A stretch of DNA of 46,487 nt from the NCBI GenBank assembly GCA_938021675.1, contig CALIFY010000074.1:1-46487 (forward strand). Reading direction: 5' to 3'. This document shows, piece by piece, positions 7,914-16,756 of the stretch. Numbering within the stretch: the first letter of the stretch is position 1; the number at the start of each line of letters is the position of its first letter. The notes under the pieces are model-generated. The model did no database searches. It was not told the DNA's origin and saw only the letters and a program-made list of their open reading frames with translations. The position numbers were made by a program, and so were the translations under genes. The stretch comes from an uncultured Acidimicrobiales bacterium. Its GTDB lineage: Bacteria > Actinomycetota > Acidimicrobiia > Acidimicrobiales > SZUA-35.

Positions 7914-9271
7914 GGACGAGCCAGTTGCGGACTCGTCTCGGTGTGTTTGCAACGCTGGGTGCCATGGTGCTTTCGCTGATCACGATGACGGTGATCGGCG
8001 TGGCCGGTTGGCGCCAGCAGTCCGTTCGTCTCGACGAGGAAGTGCAATCGGTGGTGTCCCGCCTTTCTGGGGTGGAGGACCCGTCTGAATTGACCGCGGT
8101 CGACGTGCCGAATTCGGCTGCGTCCTTTGCTGTCTTCTTCGACTCCGAAGGGAACGATCAGCATCGGGTCGGCGACGTCTCGGACAGGATGGTCGGTTGG
8201 CTTCTCGACGATGTGTGGGTCCCGACCACTACCGATGGGTTGTTCACGGTCGTCGAATACGACATGCCGGCCGAGATAGTGGTTGTCGGCGTTGCTTGTC
8301 CCGACTCGAACGTGTGCGACACCGCGGTCGTTGGCTCCCAGCGATTGGGAGTCGTCGACTACATCCGTGGTCGGGTCGTTTGGCTGGTGGTCGTGCTGGT
8401 CGTGGTCTCCGCCGCGGTGTGGTTTACCACCCGATGGATCGTGGGACGATCGTTGAGGCCGGTCGAAGAGATGCGGGGTCAGCTCGACATCATCACCGCC
8501 TCGGACCTCGATCGTCGGGTGACGGTGCGTCAGACCAACGACGAGCTTGAGCGACTTGGCCGGTCGATGAACGCGACGGTCGATCGGCTTGGAGACGTCA
8601 TCGCGGCAAACAAACGGTTCGTTGCCGACGCAGCCCACGAACTTCGCACCCCGTTAGCCGGGGTTCGAGCGGCACTGGAAGTCGAGCATTCGCGATCGGC
8701 CAGCGGTCTGATCGAAGACAGCATCAGTGAGCTGGATCGAGCAGGTCGGCTCGTCGACGATCTCTTGACTCTGGCCCGACAGGAGGGAAGATCGAGGGTC
8801 CGCAACGAGGTCGACCTCGATGACGTGCTACGGGCCCAGATCGATGCGGCCCAACTTCGTTTTCCAGACGTGGAGGTCGAACGGAAGCTGGCACCTACTC
8901 GGGTGCTGACCGACCCTGACGCGCTTCGTCGAGTGGCAACCAATCTCTTGGAGAACGCCTGTCGTCACGGACTGGGGAAGATCGCTGTTCTCGTCGGGCA
9001 GGAGAATGGAGTCGCTTCTCTTCGAATAGACGACAACGGCCCTGGGGTGGCGGTGGCCGATCGGGCGATGATTTTCGAACGGTTCGCCAGGCTTGATCAG
9101 TCGCGGGTACGAGCGACGGGTGGATCTGGGCTTGGGTTGGCCATCGTTCGAACGCTGGTCGACGGCCTCGATGGCGAGGTGCTCGTTTTCGACAGCCCTC
9201 TCGGAGGCGCCTCGTTTGTAGTGAGGATTCCGATCGTCGACGACTTGTCCCGTCCGGTGGGTGCCGGGTAA
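7910..9271 (+). CDS. Membrane sensor histidine kinase, partner of the preceding regulator
   Basis: Starts with GTG overlapping the stop of the response regulator (GTGA). The 453-aa protein has a first membrane segment (about 10-32), an extracellular sensor region of about 125 aa containing a likely disulfide-capable VACPDSNVCD, and a second membrane segment (about 157-178). A HAMP linker, with GRSLRPVEEM near its start, follows. The HisKA domain shows the H-box FVADAAHELRTPLAG, and the HATPase domain has the N-box NLLENACRHG, DDNGPGV and GGSGLGLAIVRTL. It autophosphorylates the H-box His and passes the phosphate to the upstream regulator. The signal is unknown; the two Cys in the sensor loop hint at an envelope or redox cue, which is speculation. 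Confidence 0.92.
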   Translation: MRTSQLRTRLGVFATLGAMVLSLITMTVIGVAGWRQQSVRLDEEVQSVVSRLSGVEDPSELTAVDVPNSAASFAVFFDSEGNDQHRVGDVSDRMVGWLLDDVWVPTTTDGLFTVVEYDMPAEIVVVGVACPDSNVCDTAVVGSQRLGVVDYIRGRVVWLVVVLVVVSAAVWFTTRWIVGRSLRPVEEMRGQLDIITASDLDRRVTVRQTNDELERLGRSMNATVDRLGDVIAANKRFVADAAHELRTPLAGVRAALEVEHSRSASGLIEDSISELDRAGRLVDDLLTLARQEGRSRVRNEVDLDDVLRAQIDAAQLRFPDVEVERKLAPTRVLTDPDALRRVATNLLENACRHGLGKIAVLVGQENGVASLRIDDNGPGVAVADRAMIFERFARLDQSRVRATGGSGLGLAIVRTLVDGLDGEVLVFDSPLGGASFVVRIPIVDDLSRPVGAG

Positions 9272-9376
9272 GCGTTCGCGCTGGTTCCCGGACGGCTAGT
9301 CGATGCCTAGCGCGGTGGCGTTGTCAGGACCGGCGGCATTGGGCCGACGGAATTTCGGCGCGGTAGGTTTCACGAC

Positions 9377-10630
9377 ATGGCTCTTTCGACGCCCTCGTCC
9401 GAACACGGCCCGCTCGACGATCCGCTCGTTCGCCGTGTCGCCGTCGACTCGGCTCAGCTGCTGGCCGACTCTCGCGACCTTCTTCCCGATGCGGTAGAGC
9501 TGCGCCGTCGGATCCATAGCGAACCCGAGTTGGGATTAGACCTACCTCGTACCCAAACCAAGGTCATCGATGCTCTCGCCGATCTCGACCTCGACATACG
9601 GACCGGAACGTCGGTGAGCTCGGTGGTGGCCACCTTGACCGGAGAGCTTGAGGGGCCGACGTTGCTACTGCGGGGCGATATGGACGCCCTTCCCATGCCG
9701 GAAGACTCGGGTGAATCCTTCGCCTCGACGGTGCCCGAGACGATGCACGCCTGCGGCCATGATTCGCATGTCGCCATGTTGGCCGGTGCGGCTCGACTGC
9801 TTCACGATCGCCGTGCCGACCTCCGGGGAAACGTCAAGTTTTTGTTCCAACCCGGTGAGGAGGGATACCACGGTGCTCGCTATTGCCTAGACGAAGGTCT
9901 GCTCGAAGATCCTGCTGTTGATGCGGCGTTTGCTATCCACATTTCGCCAAACCTTCGGGCCGGAGCGCTGGCCACCCGATCGGGGGCCATGCTGGCCGCC
10001 GCCGACGAGATTTTCATCAACGTCATCGGCCAGGGCGGACACGCATCGGCTCCGCACCTTGCCACCGATCCGATCCCGACCGCATGCGAACTGGTGATGG
10101 CTCTTCAATCCTTCGTGACGAGATCGATCGATGCTGCCTCACCGGCGGTGCTGACCATGGCCTCGATTCGAGGCGGGACCACCACCAACGTGATTCCAGA
10201 ACACGTCGAGTTGTCCGGCACGTTGAGAACCGTGTCGGAGTCGACGAGAGCCCAGGTTCATGAGGGGGTGCGGCGGGTTGCCGCCGGCGTGGCGGCGGCC
10301 CACGGGTGCCAGGTCGAGGTCGAGGTGAAACAGGGGTACCCGGTCACCAGCAACGATGATGGCGTGGTCAGGTTCGCTTTTGATGTGCTGGGCGATCTCG
10401 TCGGTGCCGACGCCATGGTGGAGATCCCGTCGCCGGTTATGGCCGCCGAGGACTGGAGCTACGTGTTGCAGCGCGTGCCCGGAGTCATGGTCATGCTCGG
10501 TGTCTGTCCCGAGGGCGAAGACCCGGCGGCAGCCCATGCCTGCCATTCGAACCGGATGAGGCTCGATGAGGACGCGATGGCCATCGGGATTGCCGCTCAC
10601 GCCGCCATGGCGCTGTCCTATTTGGGTTGA
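9377..10630 (+). CDS. M20D-family amidohydrolase (N-acyl amino acid / hippurate hydrolase type)
   Basis: The 417-aa product belongs to the peptidase M20 family, subfamily of IAA-amino acid, hippurate and N-acyl-L-amino acid amidohydrolases. It opens with RRRIHSEPELGLDLPRTQ. Metal-binding motifs follow: LRGDMDALPM, then MHACGHDSHVAMLAG with the metal-bridging Cys, FQPGEEGYHGARYCLDEG with the catalytic Glu pair, AFAIHISPN, and the C-terminal His in ACHSNRMRLDEDA. The lid domain contains GQGGHASAPHLATDPI. It removes acyl groups from amino acids or small conjugates in the cytoplasm and needs a divalent metal. It starts about 105 bp after the kinase gene and is probably a separate unit. Substrate cannot be told from sequence. 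Confidence 0.9.
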   Translation: MALSTPSSEHGPLDDPLVRRVAVDSAQLLADSRDLLPDAVELRRRIHSEPELGLDLPRTQTKVIDALADLDLDIRTGTSVSSVVATLTGELEGPTLLLRGDMDALPMPEDSGESFASTVPETMHACGHDSHVAMLAGAARLLHDRRADLRGNVKFLFQPGEEGYHGARYCLDEGLLEDPAVDAAFAIHISPNLRAGALATRSGAMLAAADEIFINVIGQGGHASAPHLATDPIPTACELVMALQSFVTRSIDAASPAVLTMASIRGGTTTNVIPEHVELSGTLRTVSESTRAQVHEGVRRVAAGVAAAHGCQVEVEVKQGYPVTSNDDGVVRFAFDVLGDLVGADAMVEIPSPVMAAEDWSYVLQRVPGVMVMLGVCPEGEDPAAAHACHSNRMRLDEDAMAIGIAAHAAMALSYLG

Positions 10631-10659
10631 CCAGTATTTCGGTTGACCCGTGGGGAGGG

Positions 10660-11061
10660 TCAGGCCCCGAGCAGCCGAGCTTTGGCCGCTTTGCTCCGTT
10701 CGAGAAGAGCGGCCGGGATTTGGGCCGCCAATCCGCTTCCTCCAGCGTCGTCGCCGGCGTTTGCGTCAGCGGCGGCTGGGGCCGATTGGTCTTCGGCGCT
10801 CCTCAACGCGGCGGCTGCCTCGGCCTCTCGGCGATCGATCCACTCTTGTAGCTGGTGAGGGCGGACAAGGTCGTTGTGGTCGACTTGGCCGAGTTGGCGC
10901 CCGTCGTCGAACATCACCCAGTACCGAATCCAGGCACCGAGCCCGTTGCGGATCTGGATTTTGCCCTTTGTGCCTCCGGGGATGCCGAGAAGGTCGCGCG
11001 TGGCAACAACCTTCTCGCCTTTCCGGAACGGGGTTTCGAGGTCCTTCGTTTTCCTGGCCAT
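10660..11061 (-). CDS. Small conserved actinobacterial protein with an SH3/KOW-like N-terminus
   Basis: Start chosen at MARKTKDLETPFRKGEKVVA (11061), because the 25 residues upstream (Arg/Ser-rich) do not look coding. The first 70 residues alternate strands and glycine turns (KGEKVVATRDLLGIPGGTKG, WIRYWVMFDDGRQLGQVD) as in small beta-barrel nucleic-acid-binding or SH3-like domains. The remaining 60 residues are an Ala-rich helix with Glu/Asp and a final KAAKARLLGA. I believe similar proteins occur widely in actinobacteria without an assigned role. The gene is convergent with the amidohydrolase, 30 bp from its stop, and divergent from the Liv operon. No function is claimed. Confidence 0.7.
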   Translation of the reverse strand: MARKTKDLETPFRKGEKVVATRDLLGIPGGTKGKIQIRNGLGAWIRYWVMFDDGRQLGQVDHNDLVRPHQLQEWIDRREAEAAAALRSAEDQSAPAAADANAGDDAGGSGLAAQIPAALLERSKAAKARLLGA

Positions 11062-11214
11062 GGCGAATCGGCCATATCTTACCGCCGACGGGCCGCGACA
11101 CCCGCTTCGGCGGTTAGACAACCTCGTTGAGACCAACGATGTCTACTCTTCGACTGGACGCCGTAGTCTCAGCCATGCCAACGATCTTGAGCTCACGACC
11201 GTAGGGAGACAGCG

Positions 11215-12525
11215 ATGACGAGCGGAGCGAAAACATGGGCAGCGGCGTGCCTTTCCATGGCCCTTTTGGCCAGCGCCTGCGGCGGCGGGAGCGATGCCGA
11301 CCCAGTGGACAGTGCCGATGTAGATATCGAGGCCGACCTGGGTGGGACAGATGACACGTCTGGCCGCGACACCGACGGCGAACAGGCAGCACCGGAATCG
11401 GATGGGGAGGGTGGTGACGAGACGATCAAAATCGGGGCATTGACATCGCTTACCGGTCCATTCACGTCGTGGGGGATCCACGCCAGCGCGGGGATGCAAT
11501 TGGCGGTCGATGAGATCAACGCCGATGGCGGCGTTGACGGGCGGTTACTCGAACTCGTCGTCGTCGACGACCAGTCCGATGCTGAGGAGGGCGTTGTCCA
11601 GATCGAGCGCCTTCATGAAGAAGGGGTCATCGCCGTCGGTGGGGCTATCTCAAGTGGTGTGGCCCAAGCGACCGCGGCTGTGGCCGAGGAAGCCGGTGTT
11701 CCGCTGTTTCTGAGCAAGGCTGGTTCCGAAGCCGTACTGACGACCGAGAGTCGATATACGTTCCGTACCTGCCTTCCGGCAGCACCGATGATCGCCAAAC
11801 CTTGGGCCGACTATGCCGATGCACAGGGCTACTCGAAGGTCGGCGCCATCGTCGCCGATTACGCCTGGGGGCAATCGTTCAAATCCGCTGCCGAGGAGGC
11901 GTTCGGTGAGCTTGAAGGGGTCGAGCTGCAGGTCGAAGTAGCGCCGGTTCCCGAGCAGGATTTTACGACCTACCTGCGAAGCCTTGAATCATTTGAACCC
12001 GAACTGCTCCTTGCGACGGGCCACCCGCCGGGCAACGGCCCGATTCTTACCCAGGCGGCCGATCTCGGTCTCGATATCGATGTCACCGGCCCGTCGTCGT
12101 CGCTTTCAGCGGTGCTCGAAGGAGCCGGTGAGGCGGCGATCGACCGCTATGCGGACATCAGCTGTGCCGACTACTTTGACGAGTCGTATCTCGACCTGGC
12201 CGCCCGGTATGTGGAGTCATCGGGCAACTCGTTCATGGAGGACGACGCGGTCGCCGGGTACGGCGTCGTCACGATACTGGCTGATGCCGTCCGCAACGTC
12301 GGCGATGATCCGGCCGCTATCGCCGAGTACCTGCACGGCGAAAGATACGAATTGCCGGGCATGGCATTCCCTCTTTCTTGGACCGAGTGGGGCGAGTTGG
12401 CAGAGTCTCGACTACTGCTGGTCAAGGTGGTCGAAGGTTCGGCTCCGGCCGGTCTTGAACAGGATGGCGGTTGGTGGGTTGAGCAACTTCAGTTGTCGGA
12501 CCCGCTCGAACCCTACGAACCGTGA
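11215..12525 (+). CDS. livK: Branched-chain amino acid-type ABC transporter substrate-binding lipoprotein
   Basis: The 436-aa preprotein has a signal peptide ending in the lipobox LASAC (lipid-modified Cys22), then about 40 residues of Asp/Glu/Gly linker. The periplasmic-binding protein type I domain starts at IKIGALTSLTGPFTSWG. Family landmarks include MQLAVDEINADGGVDGR, LVVVDDQSD, GGAISSGVAQATAAVAEEAGVP and GAIVADYAWGQSFKSAAEEAF. It captures the ligand outside the membrane and delivers it to the LivH/LivM channel encoded downstream. The start ATG at 11215 has GGGAGA upstream. The family binds leucine/isoleucine/valine, but homologues bind amides, urea or aromatic compounds, so the ligand is uncertain. 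First gene of a five-gene operon. Confidence 0.9.
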   Translation: MTSGAKTWAAACLSMALLASACGGGSDADPVDSADVDIEADLGGTDDTSGRDTDGEQAAPESDGEGGDETIKIGALTSLTGPFTSWGIHASAGMQLAVDEINADGGVDGRLLELVVVDDQSDAEEGVVQIERLHEEGVIAVGGAISSGVAQATAAVAEEAGVPLFLSKAGSEAVLTTESRYTFRTCLPAAPMIAKPWADYADAQGYSKVGAIVADYAWGQSFKSAAEEAFGELEGVELQVEVAPVPEQDFTTYLRSLESFEPELLLATGHPPGNGPILTQAADLGLDIDVTGPSSSLSAVLEGAGEAAIDRYADISCADYFDESYLDLAARYVESSGNSFMEDDAVAGYGVVTILADAVRNVGDDPAAIAEYLHGERYELPGMAFPLSWTEWGELAESRLLLVKVVEGSAPAGLEQDGGWWVEQLQLSDPLEPYEP

Positions 12526-12610
12526 CCGTCGTGGCTCACCCCGCCGGTCGGGCCGTCGCTGTGAAGCTACGGTCTCGGCCGCTGGTTTTGAGTTGCATTC
12601 AGGAGTCGGT

Positions 12611-13348
12611 GTGCCCGTTCTAGAGCTAACCGGTGTCGAGAAGCACTTCGGTGGCCTGCCAGCGGTCGATGGCGTCGACCTGAGGATCGAAGACGAGGAG
12701 ATCGTCGCCCTGGTCGGTCCAAATGGCGCCGGCAAGAGCACGCTCCTCAAAGCCATCAATGGGTTGCAGCCGCCGACGAGGGGGAGCGTACGCCTCGCCG
12801 GCGTTGAGCTGGTCGGTCTCAAGACTCACGTCGTACGGCAGCGGGGGGTGGCGATGGTGCTTCAGCACCCGCAGGTCTTCGAGTCGATGACGGTCCGAGA
12901 AAACGCCATCGTCGGTGGGTTGTTCGGCGTCGGCGGTGAACGACCATCGGCGGCGACGGCAGCACAGCGAGCAGACGATGCGTTGACCTTCACCGGCTTG
13001 ATCGACCGGGCTGAGGTCGATGTCGGAGCCCTGACCCTCCACGAGAAGCGGACCGTCGAGTTCGCTCGGGCGTTGGCCGGACAACCGAAGCTGCTATTGC
13101 TCGATGAGGTGATGGCTGGGTTGAACGACACGGAACTGGCGGCATCGATCGAGATGATCCGGGCCGCTCGAAACGAGTTGGGGATCACCATCATCTGGGT
13201 CGAGCACGTGATGAACGCGGTGATGAGTCTCGCCGAACGGGTGGTAGTCCTTCATTTTGGACGGACGATTGCCGACGGCGTACCGGCCGACGTGATGGCC
13301 GAAGATGACGTCATCGCCGCCTACCTCGGTACCGGGGGTGACCGTTGA
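12611..13348 (+). CDS. livG: Branched-chain amino acid ABC transporter ATPase, LivG type
   Basis: GTG start at 12611 preceded by AGGAG at a suitable distance; the frame is open further upstream but only this start fits the family. The 245-aa ATPase has Walker A GPNGAGKST (36-44), Q-loop region MVLQHPQVFESMTVRENA, Walker B KLLLLDEVMAGLND and the H-loop WVEHVMNAV. The ABC signature is not LSGGQ but LTLHEKRTVEFARAL, a variant of the LTLxxxKRLExARAL form found in one LivG subgroup. It powers transport together with LivF. Stop overlaps the LivF start (TTGA). Confidence 0.92.
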   Translation: MPVLELTGVEKHFGGLPAVDGVDLRIEDEEIVALVGPNGAGKSTLLKAINGLQPPTRGSVRLAGVELVGLKTHVVRQRGVAMVLQHPQVFESMTVRENAIVGGLFGVGGERPSAATAAQRADDALTFTGLIDRAEVDVGALTLHEKRTVEFARALAGQPKLLLLDEVMAGLNDTELAASIEMIRAARNELGITIIWVEHVMNAVMSLAERVVVLHFGRTIADGVPADVMAEDDVIAAYLGTGGDR

Positions 13349-14052
13349 CCGACGAATTGCTCATCGTCGATTCCCTGAGCGCTGGATATCTCGGCGAGGA
13401 CGTGGTCCACGATGTGTCGTTAACCGTCGCGGCTGGGGAGGTGGTAGCCGTCATCGGATCGAACGGTTCGGGTAAGAGCACGATGTTGCAATCGGTCTGT
13501 GGGCTCCTTGCCCCCTCGGGTGGGTCGGTACGTTTCGATGGGGTCGAACTGGCCGGGGTCAAGGCCCACCGGATCGCTCGGTCCGGACTCGTCTACGTCC
13601 CGGCGGAGCGGCATCTCTTCCCCCACATGTCGGTACGGGAGAATCTGTTTCTCGGCGCCTATCCGACTCGACCATCAGCAGACCAGCTTGGGATGGTGTA
13701 CCGGGTCTTTCCCCGCCTCGAGGAGCGAACCGGACAGCTCGCCGGCACCTTGAGCGGAGGCGAGCAGCAAATGCTCGCCGTCGGTCGGGCGTTGATGGCG
13801 GGGCCGAGGCTGCTCATCCTCGACGAACCGAGCACCGGCCTCTCGCCGATTCTCGCATCCGAGGCGTACGCCGCGTTGGTCGAACTGCGGCGGGACGGTT
13901 TGACGGTCTTAGTTGCTGAACAGCAAGTGCCATTGGCCCTCGACCTTGCCGACCGCGGCTACGTGCTCGACCGTGGGCGGATCGAGCTGACCGGGACCTC
14001 GAGCCAACTGGCGGCTGACGAAGGCGTACAGCGCGCCTATCTCGGCGTGTAG
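13345..14052 (+). CDS. livF: Branched-chain amino acid ABC transporter ATPase, LivF type
   Basis: TTG start overlapping the LivG stop by 4 nt. The 235-aa ATPase has Walker A GSNGSGKST, Q-loop neighbourhood LVYVPAERHLFPHMSVRENL, a canonical signature LSGGEQQMLAVGRALM, Walker B LLILDEPSTGLSP and H-loop region VAEQQVPLALDLADRGYVL, where Gln replaces His as is usual in LivF. That replacement suggests an asymmetric ATPase pair with LivG providing the consensus His. Cytoplasmic face of the Liv transporter. Confidence 0.92.
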   Translation: MTDELLIVDSLSAGYLGEDVVHDVSLTVAAGEVVAVIGSNGSGKSTMLQSVCGLLAPSGGSVRFDGVELAGVKAHRIARSGLVYVPAERHLFPHMSVRENLFLGAYPTRPSADQLGMVYRVFPRLEERTGQLAGTLSGGEQQMLAVGRALMAGPRLLILDEPSTGLSPILASEAYAALVELRRDGLTVLVAEQQVPLALDLADRGYVLDRGRIELTGTSSQLAADEGVQRAYLGV

Positions 14053-14120
14053 TCGTATGGATGGTTTCGACCGGAAGTCGGGTCGCTGATGACGAATCGG
14101 TGGGAGAGGAGGTGGGGGCC

Positions 14121-14975
14121 ATGACCGCGGTAGCACTGGACGGCATCGTGCTGGGGCTGCAATTCGGCATCCTCGGCGTTGGGTTGACCCTCGTGTACGG
14201 ACTCGGGGGTATTGTCAACTTGGCCCACGGGCAGATGGCGGTGCTAGCGGCCATCGTTACGGCTCGTTTGATCGATAGCGGGTCTCCCGCCGTCGTGGCT
14301 GCCTTCGTCGGTGTCGTCGCAGTGAGCGTCCTTGGTGTCGTGCTCGATCTAACCTTGATGCGACCCGTGTACCGTCAGCAGGGGGAGCATCGGGTGTTGC
14401 TCGGACTGCTGTTGATGCTCGGCGTCGGGTTCGTCATAGATGGATTGCTGGAGTGGCGGTATCCAATCGAGGCGCTGAGCCTCCGATTCCAAGGAGATCC
14501 GATTCCGGTGTTGGGGGTTGCGATGCGACGCGGTTCGCTTGTGGCATCGGCCATAAGCGTCGCCGCCGGCGGCGTGCTGGTGATGCTGTTGCGATGGACC
14601 ACCTTTGGTCGGGCCACCCGGTCGGTGATTCAGGATGAGACCGGGGCCCGTTTGTGCGGCATCAACCCGGCCGCAGTCCGTACCGTGGTTTTTGGGGTGA
14701 GCGGCGCTCTCGCCGGTCTCGTCGCCATCACGGTTGCTATGACTCGGCCGGTGGTGTCGACCGATGGCGTCAATCTCACGACCTTCGGCTTGATCGTCGC
14801 GGTCGTCGGTGGGCTCGGAAGTGTCCCCGGCGCTTTTCTGGCCGGGATCATTCTCGGTGTCGTGAACACCATCAGCGCGTTCTATATCGGGTCGTACGTG
14901 AGCACGATCCTTCTGCTGCTCGCTGCCGCCACCACTCTGCTGCTCCGGCCACGGGGCCTCCTCGGAATCGGGTAG
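14121..14975 (+). CDS. livH: Branched-chain amino acid ABC transporter permease, LivH type
   Basis: Start chosen at MTAVALDGIVLGLQFGILGV (14121), preceded by GAGGAGG at a good distance; an earlier frame-compatible start at 14061 lacks one. The 284-aa permease has about eight hydrophobic helices. It shows the family sequence LTLVYGLGGIVNLAHGQM near the N-terminus, where NLAHG is characteristic of LivH, and a VVGGLGSVPGAFLAGIILG loop. It forms the channel with LivM, whose ATG comes 4 bp after its stop. Confidence 0.9.
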   Translation: MTAVALDGIVLGLQFGILGVGLTLVYGLGGIVNLAHGQMAVLAAIVTARLIDSGSPAVVAAFVGVVAVSVLGVVLDLTLMRPVYRQQGEHRVLLGLLLMLGVGFVIDGLLEWRYPIEALSLRFQGDPIPVLGVAMRRGSLVASAISVAAGGVLVMLLRWTTFGRATRSVIQDETGARLCGINPAAVRTVVFGVSGALAGLVAITVAMTRPVVSTDGVNLTTFGLIVAVVGGLGSVPGAFLAGIILGVVNTISAFYIGSYVSTILLLLAAATTLLLRPRGLLGIG

Positions 14976-14978
14976 TCG

Positions 14979-15968
14979 ATGATCCGGGCCTACGCACCAA
15001 TCGCCATTGCTACCGCCGTGCTTGCGTGTGTGCCGGCATTGTTCGCCGGCTCACCGTCGATGATGACCGTGGTTACCGCCGGGCTGGTGTTCGCGGCGTA
15101 CGCCATCGCCTTCAATCTGATTTTCGGTAGCACCGGTCAGCTATTTCTCTGTACCGGAGCGTTGGCCGGCATAGGAGGGTTCGGCTCGGCGATCCTCAGC
15201 GACCGTCTTGGCGTGCCCATGGTGCTCAGCATCGGTATCGCTGGAGCGGCGGCAAGCGTGGTTGGCGGAGCGCTTAGTTGGGTGGCGGTCAGTCGTTCGC
15301 TCGGCACGATATTTACCGGCATCGTGACCCTGACGTTCTCGCTCGCATTCCAAAACTTCGTCCTTGGTCGTGGTGATTTGACCGGTGGCGAGAATGGGCT
15401 GCGAATCTCAGCTGGCTCCGACGGCGTTCTCGACCACCAGGTTGCTCCCTACTACGTGTTCTTGGCCTTGGTCGCCGTGTATCTGGTGTTGTTCCGTCGT
15501 ATCCAGCGTTCTCGGATGGGCTGGGCGTTTCGAGCGCTCCGCGACGATGAGGTGGCGGCTAAGTTGGCCGGCGTCGCGGTCGCTCGATATCGGATCTACG
15601 CCGGGGCTATCGGTTCCGCCATGCTCGGCGTCGCCGGTGCGGTGTTTGCTCACCACCGGAGCTTCATCGGGACGACGACCTATGGTTTTGCAAACGTCGA
15701 CATTCGGGTTCTGGTCATGGTCGCCTTTGGCGGGATCGGGTCGCTGCTGGGGCCGATCCTCGGTGCCACCGCGTTTACCGCCCTCGATGAGGTACTCGTG
15801 GACTATGCCCAACTTCGGGAGGTGCTGTACGGGGTTGTTAGCGTGGTGTTGTTCCTCGGATTTCGTCGGGGAGCGGCGCCGACGATAGTCGATTCGTGGA
15901 ATCGGCGTTCCAGTCGTTGGTCCGTGGCTAAAAGGGCCGACTCGGCTCCAGAAGCTGACAGTCGTTGA
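14979..15968 (+). CDS. livM: Branched-chain amino acid ABC transporter permease, LivM type
   Basis: The 329-aa permease carries the LivM signatures YAIAFNLIFGSTGQLFLCTGA near residues 46-66, RIQRSRMGWAFRALRDDEVAA as the cytoplasmic coupling segment that contacts the ATPases, and VMVAFGGIGSLLGPILGA near the C-terminus. About nine hydrophobic segments can be drawn. The last 35 residues are polar and Arg/Ser-rich. Last gene of the livKGFHM operon; the facing gene ends 38 bp away with no hairpin that I can see. Confidence 0.9.
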   Translation: MIRAYAPIAIATAVLACVPALFAGSPSMMTVVTAGLVFAAYAIAFNLIFGSTGQLFLCTGALAGIGGFGSAILSDRLGVPMVLSIGIAGAAASVVGGALSWVAVSRSLGTIFTGIVTLTFSLAFQNFVLGRGDLTGGENGLRISAGSDGVLDHQVAPYYVFLALVAVYLVLFRRIQRSRMGWAFRALRDDEVAAKLAGVAVARYRIYAGAIGSAMLGVAGAVFAHHRSFIGTTTYGFANVDIRVLVMVAFGGIGSLLGPILGATAFTALDEVLVDYAQLREVLYGVVSVVLFLGFRRGAAPTIVDSWNRRSSRWSVAKRADSAPEADSR

Positions 15969-16006
15969 CCTCTTTCCGTGGCCGTTTTACTCCTTTCCGC
16001 GTTCGC

Positions 16007-16756
16007 CTACTCCTGCCCGTGGTCTTCAAGTCGACGCCTGTGGGCGTTGGCGACGTCGAGATGAATGGCGTCGCCGGTCGATGATGGTCGCTGGCAAAGC
16101 TCGGCGAGTACTTCGATGCGGCCATAGGCCAACACCTCGTCACCGTCGTCGATGATCGTCTCACCGGTCGGCGTACCAAAAAATTCACCGTCGCTGCGGT
16201 TGATACCGAGGATGACCACTCCTTCCCGGGTCAGGTGAAGGTCGGCCAGTGGACGTCCTACCATCCACTCGCCACTTCTGGCATGGAGTTCGGTTATTGC
16301 GTATTCGTCATCGAAGCGAAGCAGAGCGGCGTAGTCACGAACGTCGAGGGTCGTGTAGCGGCCCAGTGCGGCCCTGGTGGCCCAACCGATGAGTCGGTCC
16401 ACAATCGAGAGGTGGGCGGCGACGAGCACCAAGACGGTGCCGGCCATCAGGAACGCCAGACGTCCCGCGGTCTGTGTCGCTTCGGTGTCGATGAAGGTGA
16501 GCAGAAAACTACCTATCCCAGTGATCACCCCCGCGTTTCCAAAGGTCATGAGGAACAACACGATGCGCCGGCGGACCGGATGGTTGGTGATGTCCTCGGC
16601 CTCTGCAGTGGTGTAACCAACGCCCATCAGCGCCGATCGGGACTGGAACTGGGCGCTCTCCCGTGCCATTCCCGTCGTCTCCAGGGCGACCGCCGCGACC
16701 TTGGAGAAGAGCACGAAGAGCGTGATCAAAAAGAGTAAGCCGGTGAGGGCGATCAT
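16007..16756 (-). CDS. Membrane protein with a C-terminal TrkA-C (RCK_C) ligand-binding domain
   Basis: The 249-aa product has three or four membrane segments (about 2-24, 64-88, 98-118), then a soluble region ending in a TrkA-C-like domain (about 155-230). That domain contains AITELHARSGEWMVGRPLADLHL, GVVILGINRSDGEFFGTPTGETII and DDGDEVLAYGRIEVLAEL. Such domains bind small ligands, often nucleotides or c-di-AMP, and regulate ion channels or transporters. No pore motif (TVGYG) is present, so this may be a regulatory subunit. A GATCATG/CATGATC inverted repeat (16751-16771) overlaps the start codon, with a third CATGATC at 16782-16788, and may be an operator. It converges on the Liv operon. Confidence 0.75.
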   Translation of the reverse strand: MIALTGLLFLITLFVLFSKVAAVALETTGMARESAQFQSRSALMGVGYTTAEAEDITNHPVRRRIVLFLMTFGNAGVITGIGSFLLTFIDTEATQTAGRLAFLMAGTVLVLVAAHLSIVDRLIGWATRAALGRYTTLDVRDYAALLRFDDEYAITELHARSGEWMVGRPLADLHLTREGVVILGINRSDGEFFGTPTGETIIDDGDEVLAYGRIEVLAELCQRPSSTGDAIHLDVANAHRRRLEDHGQE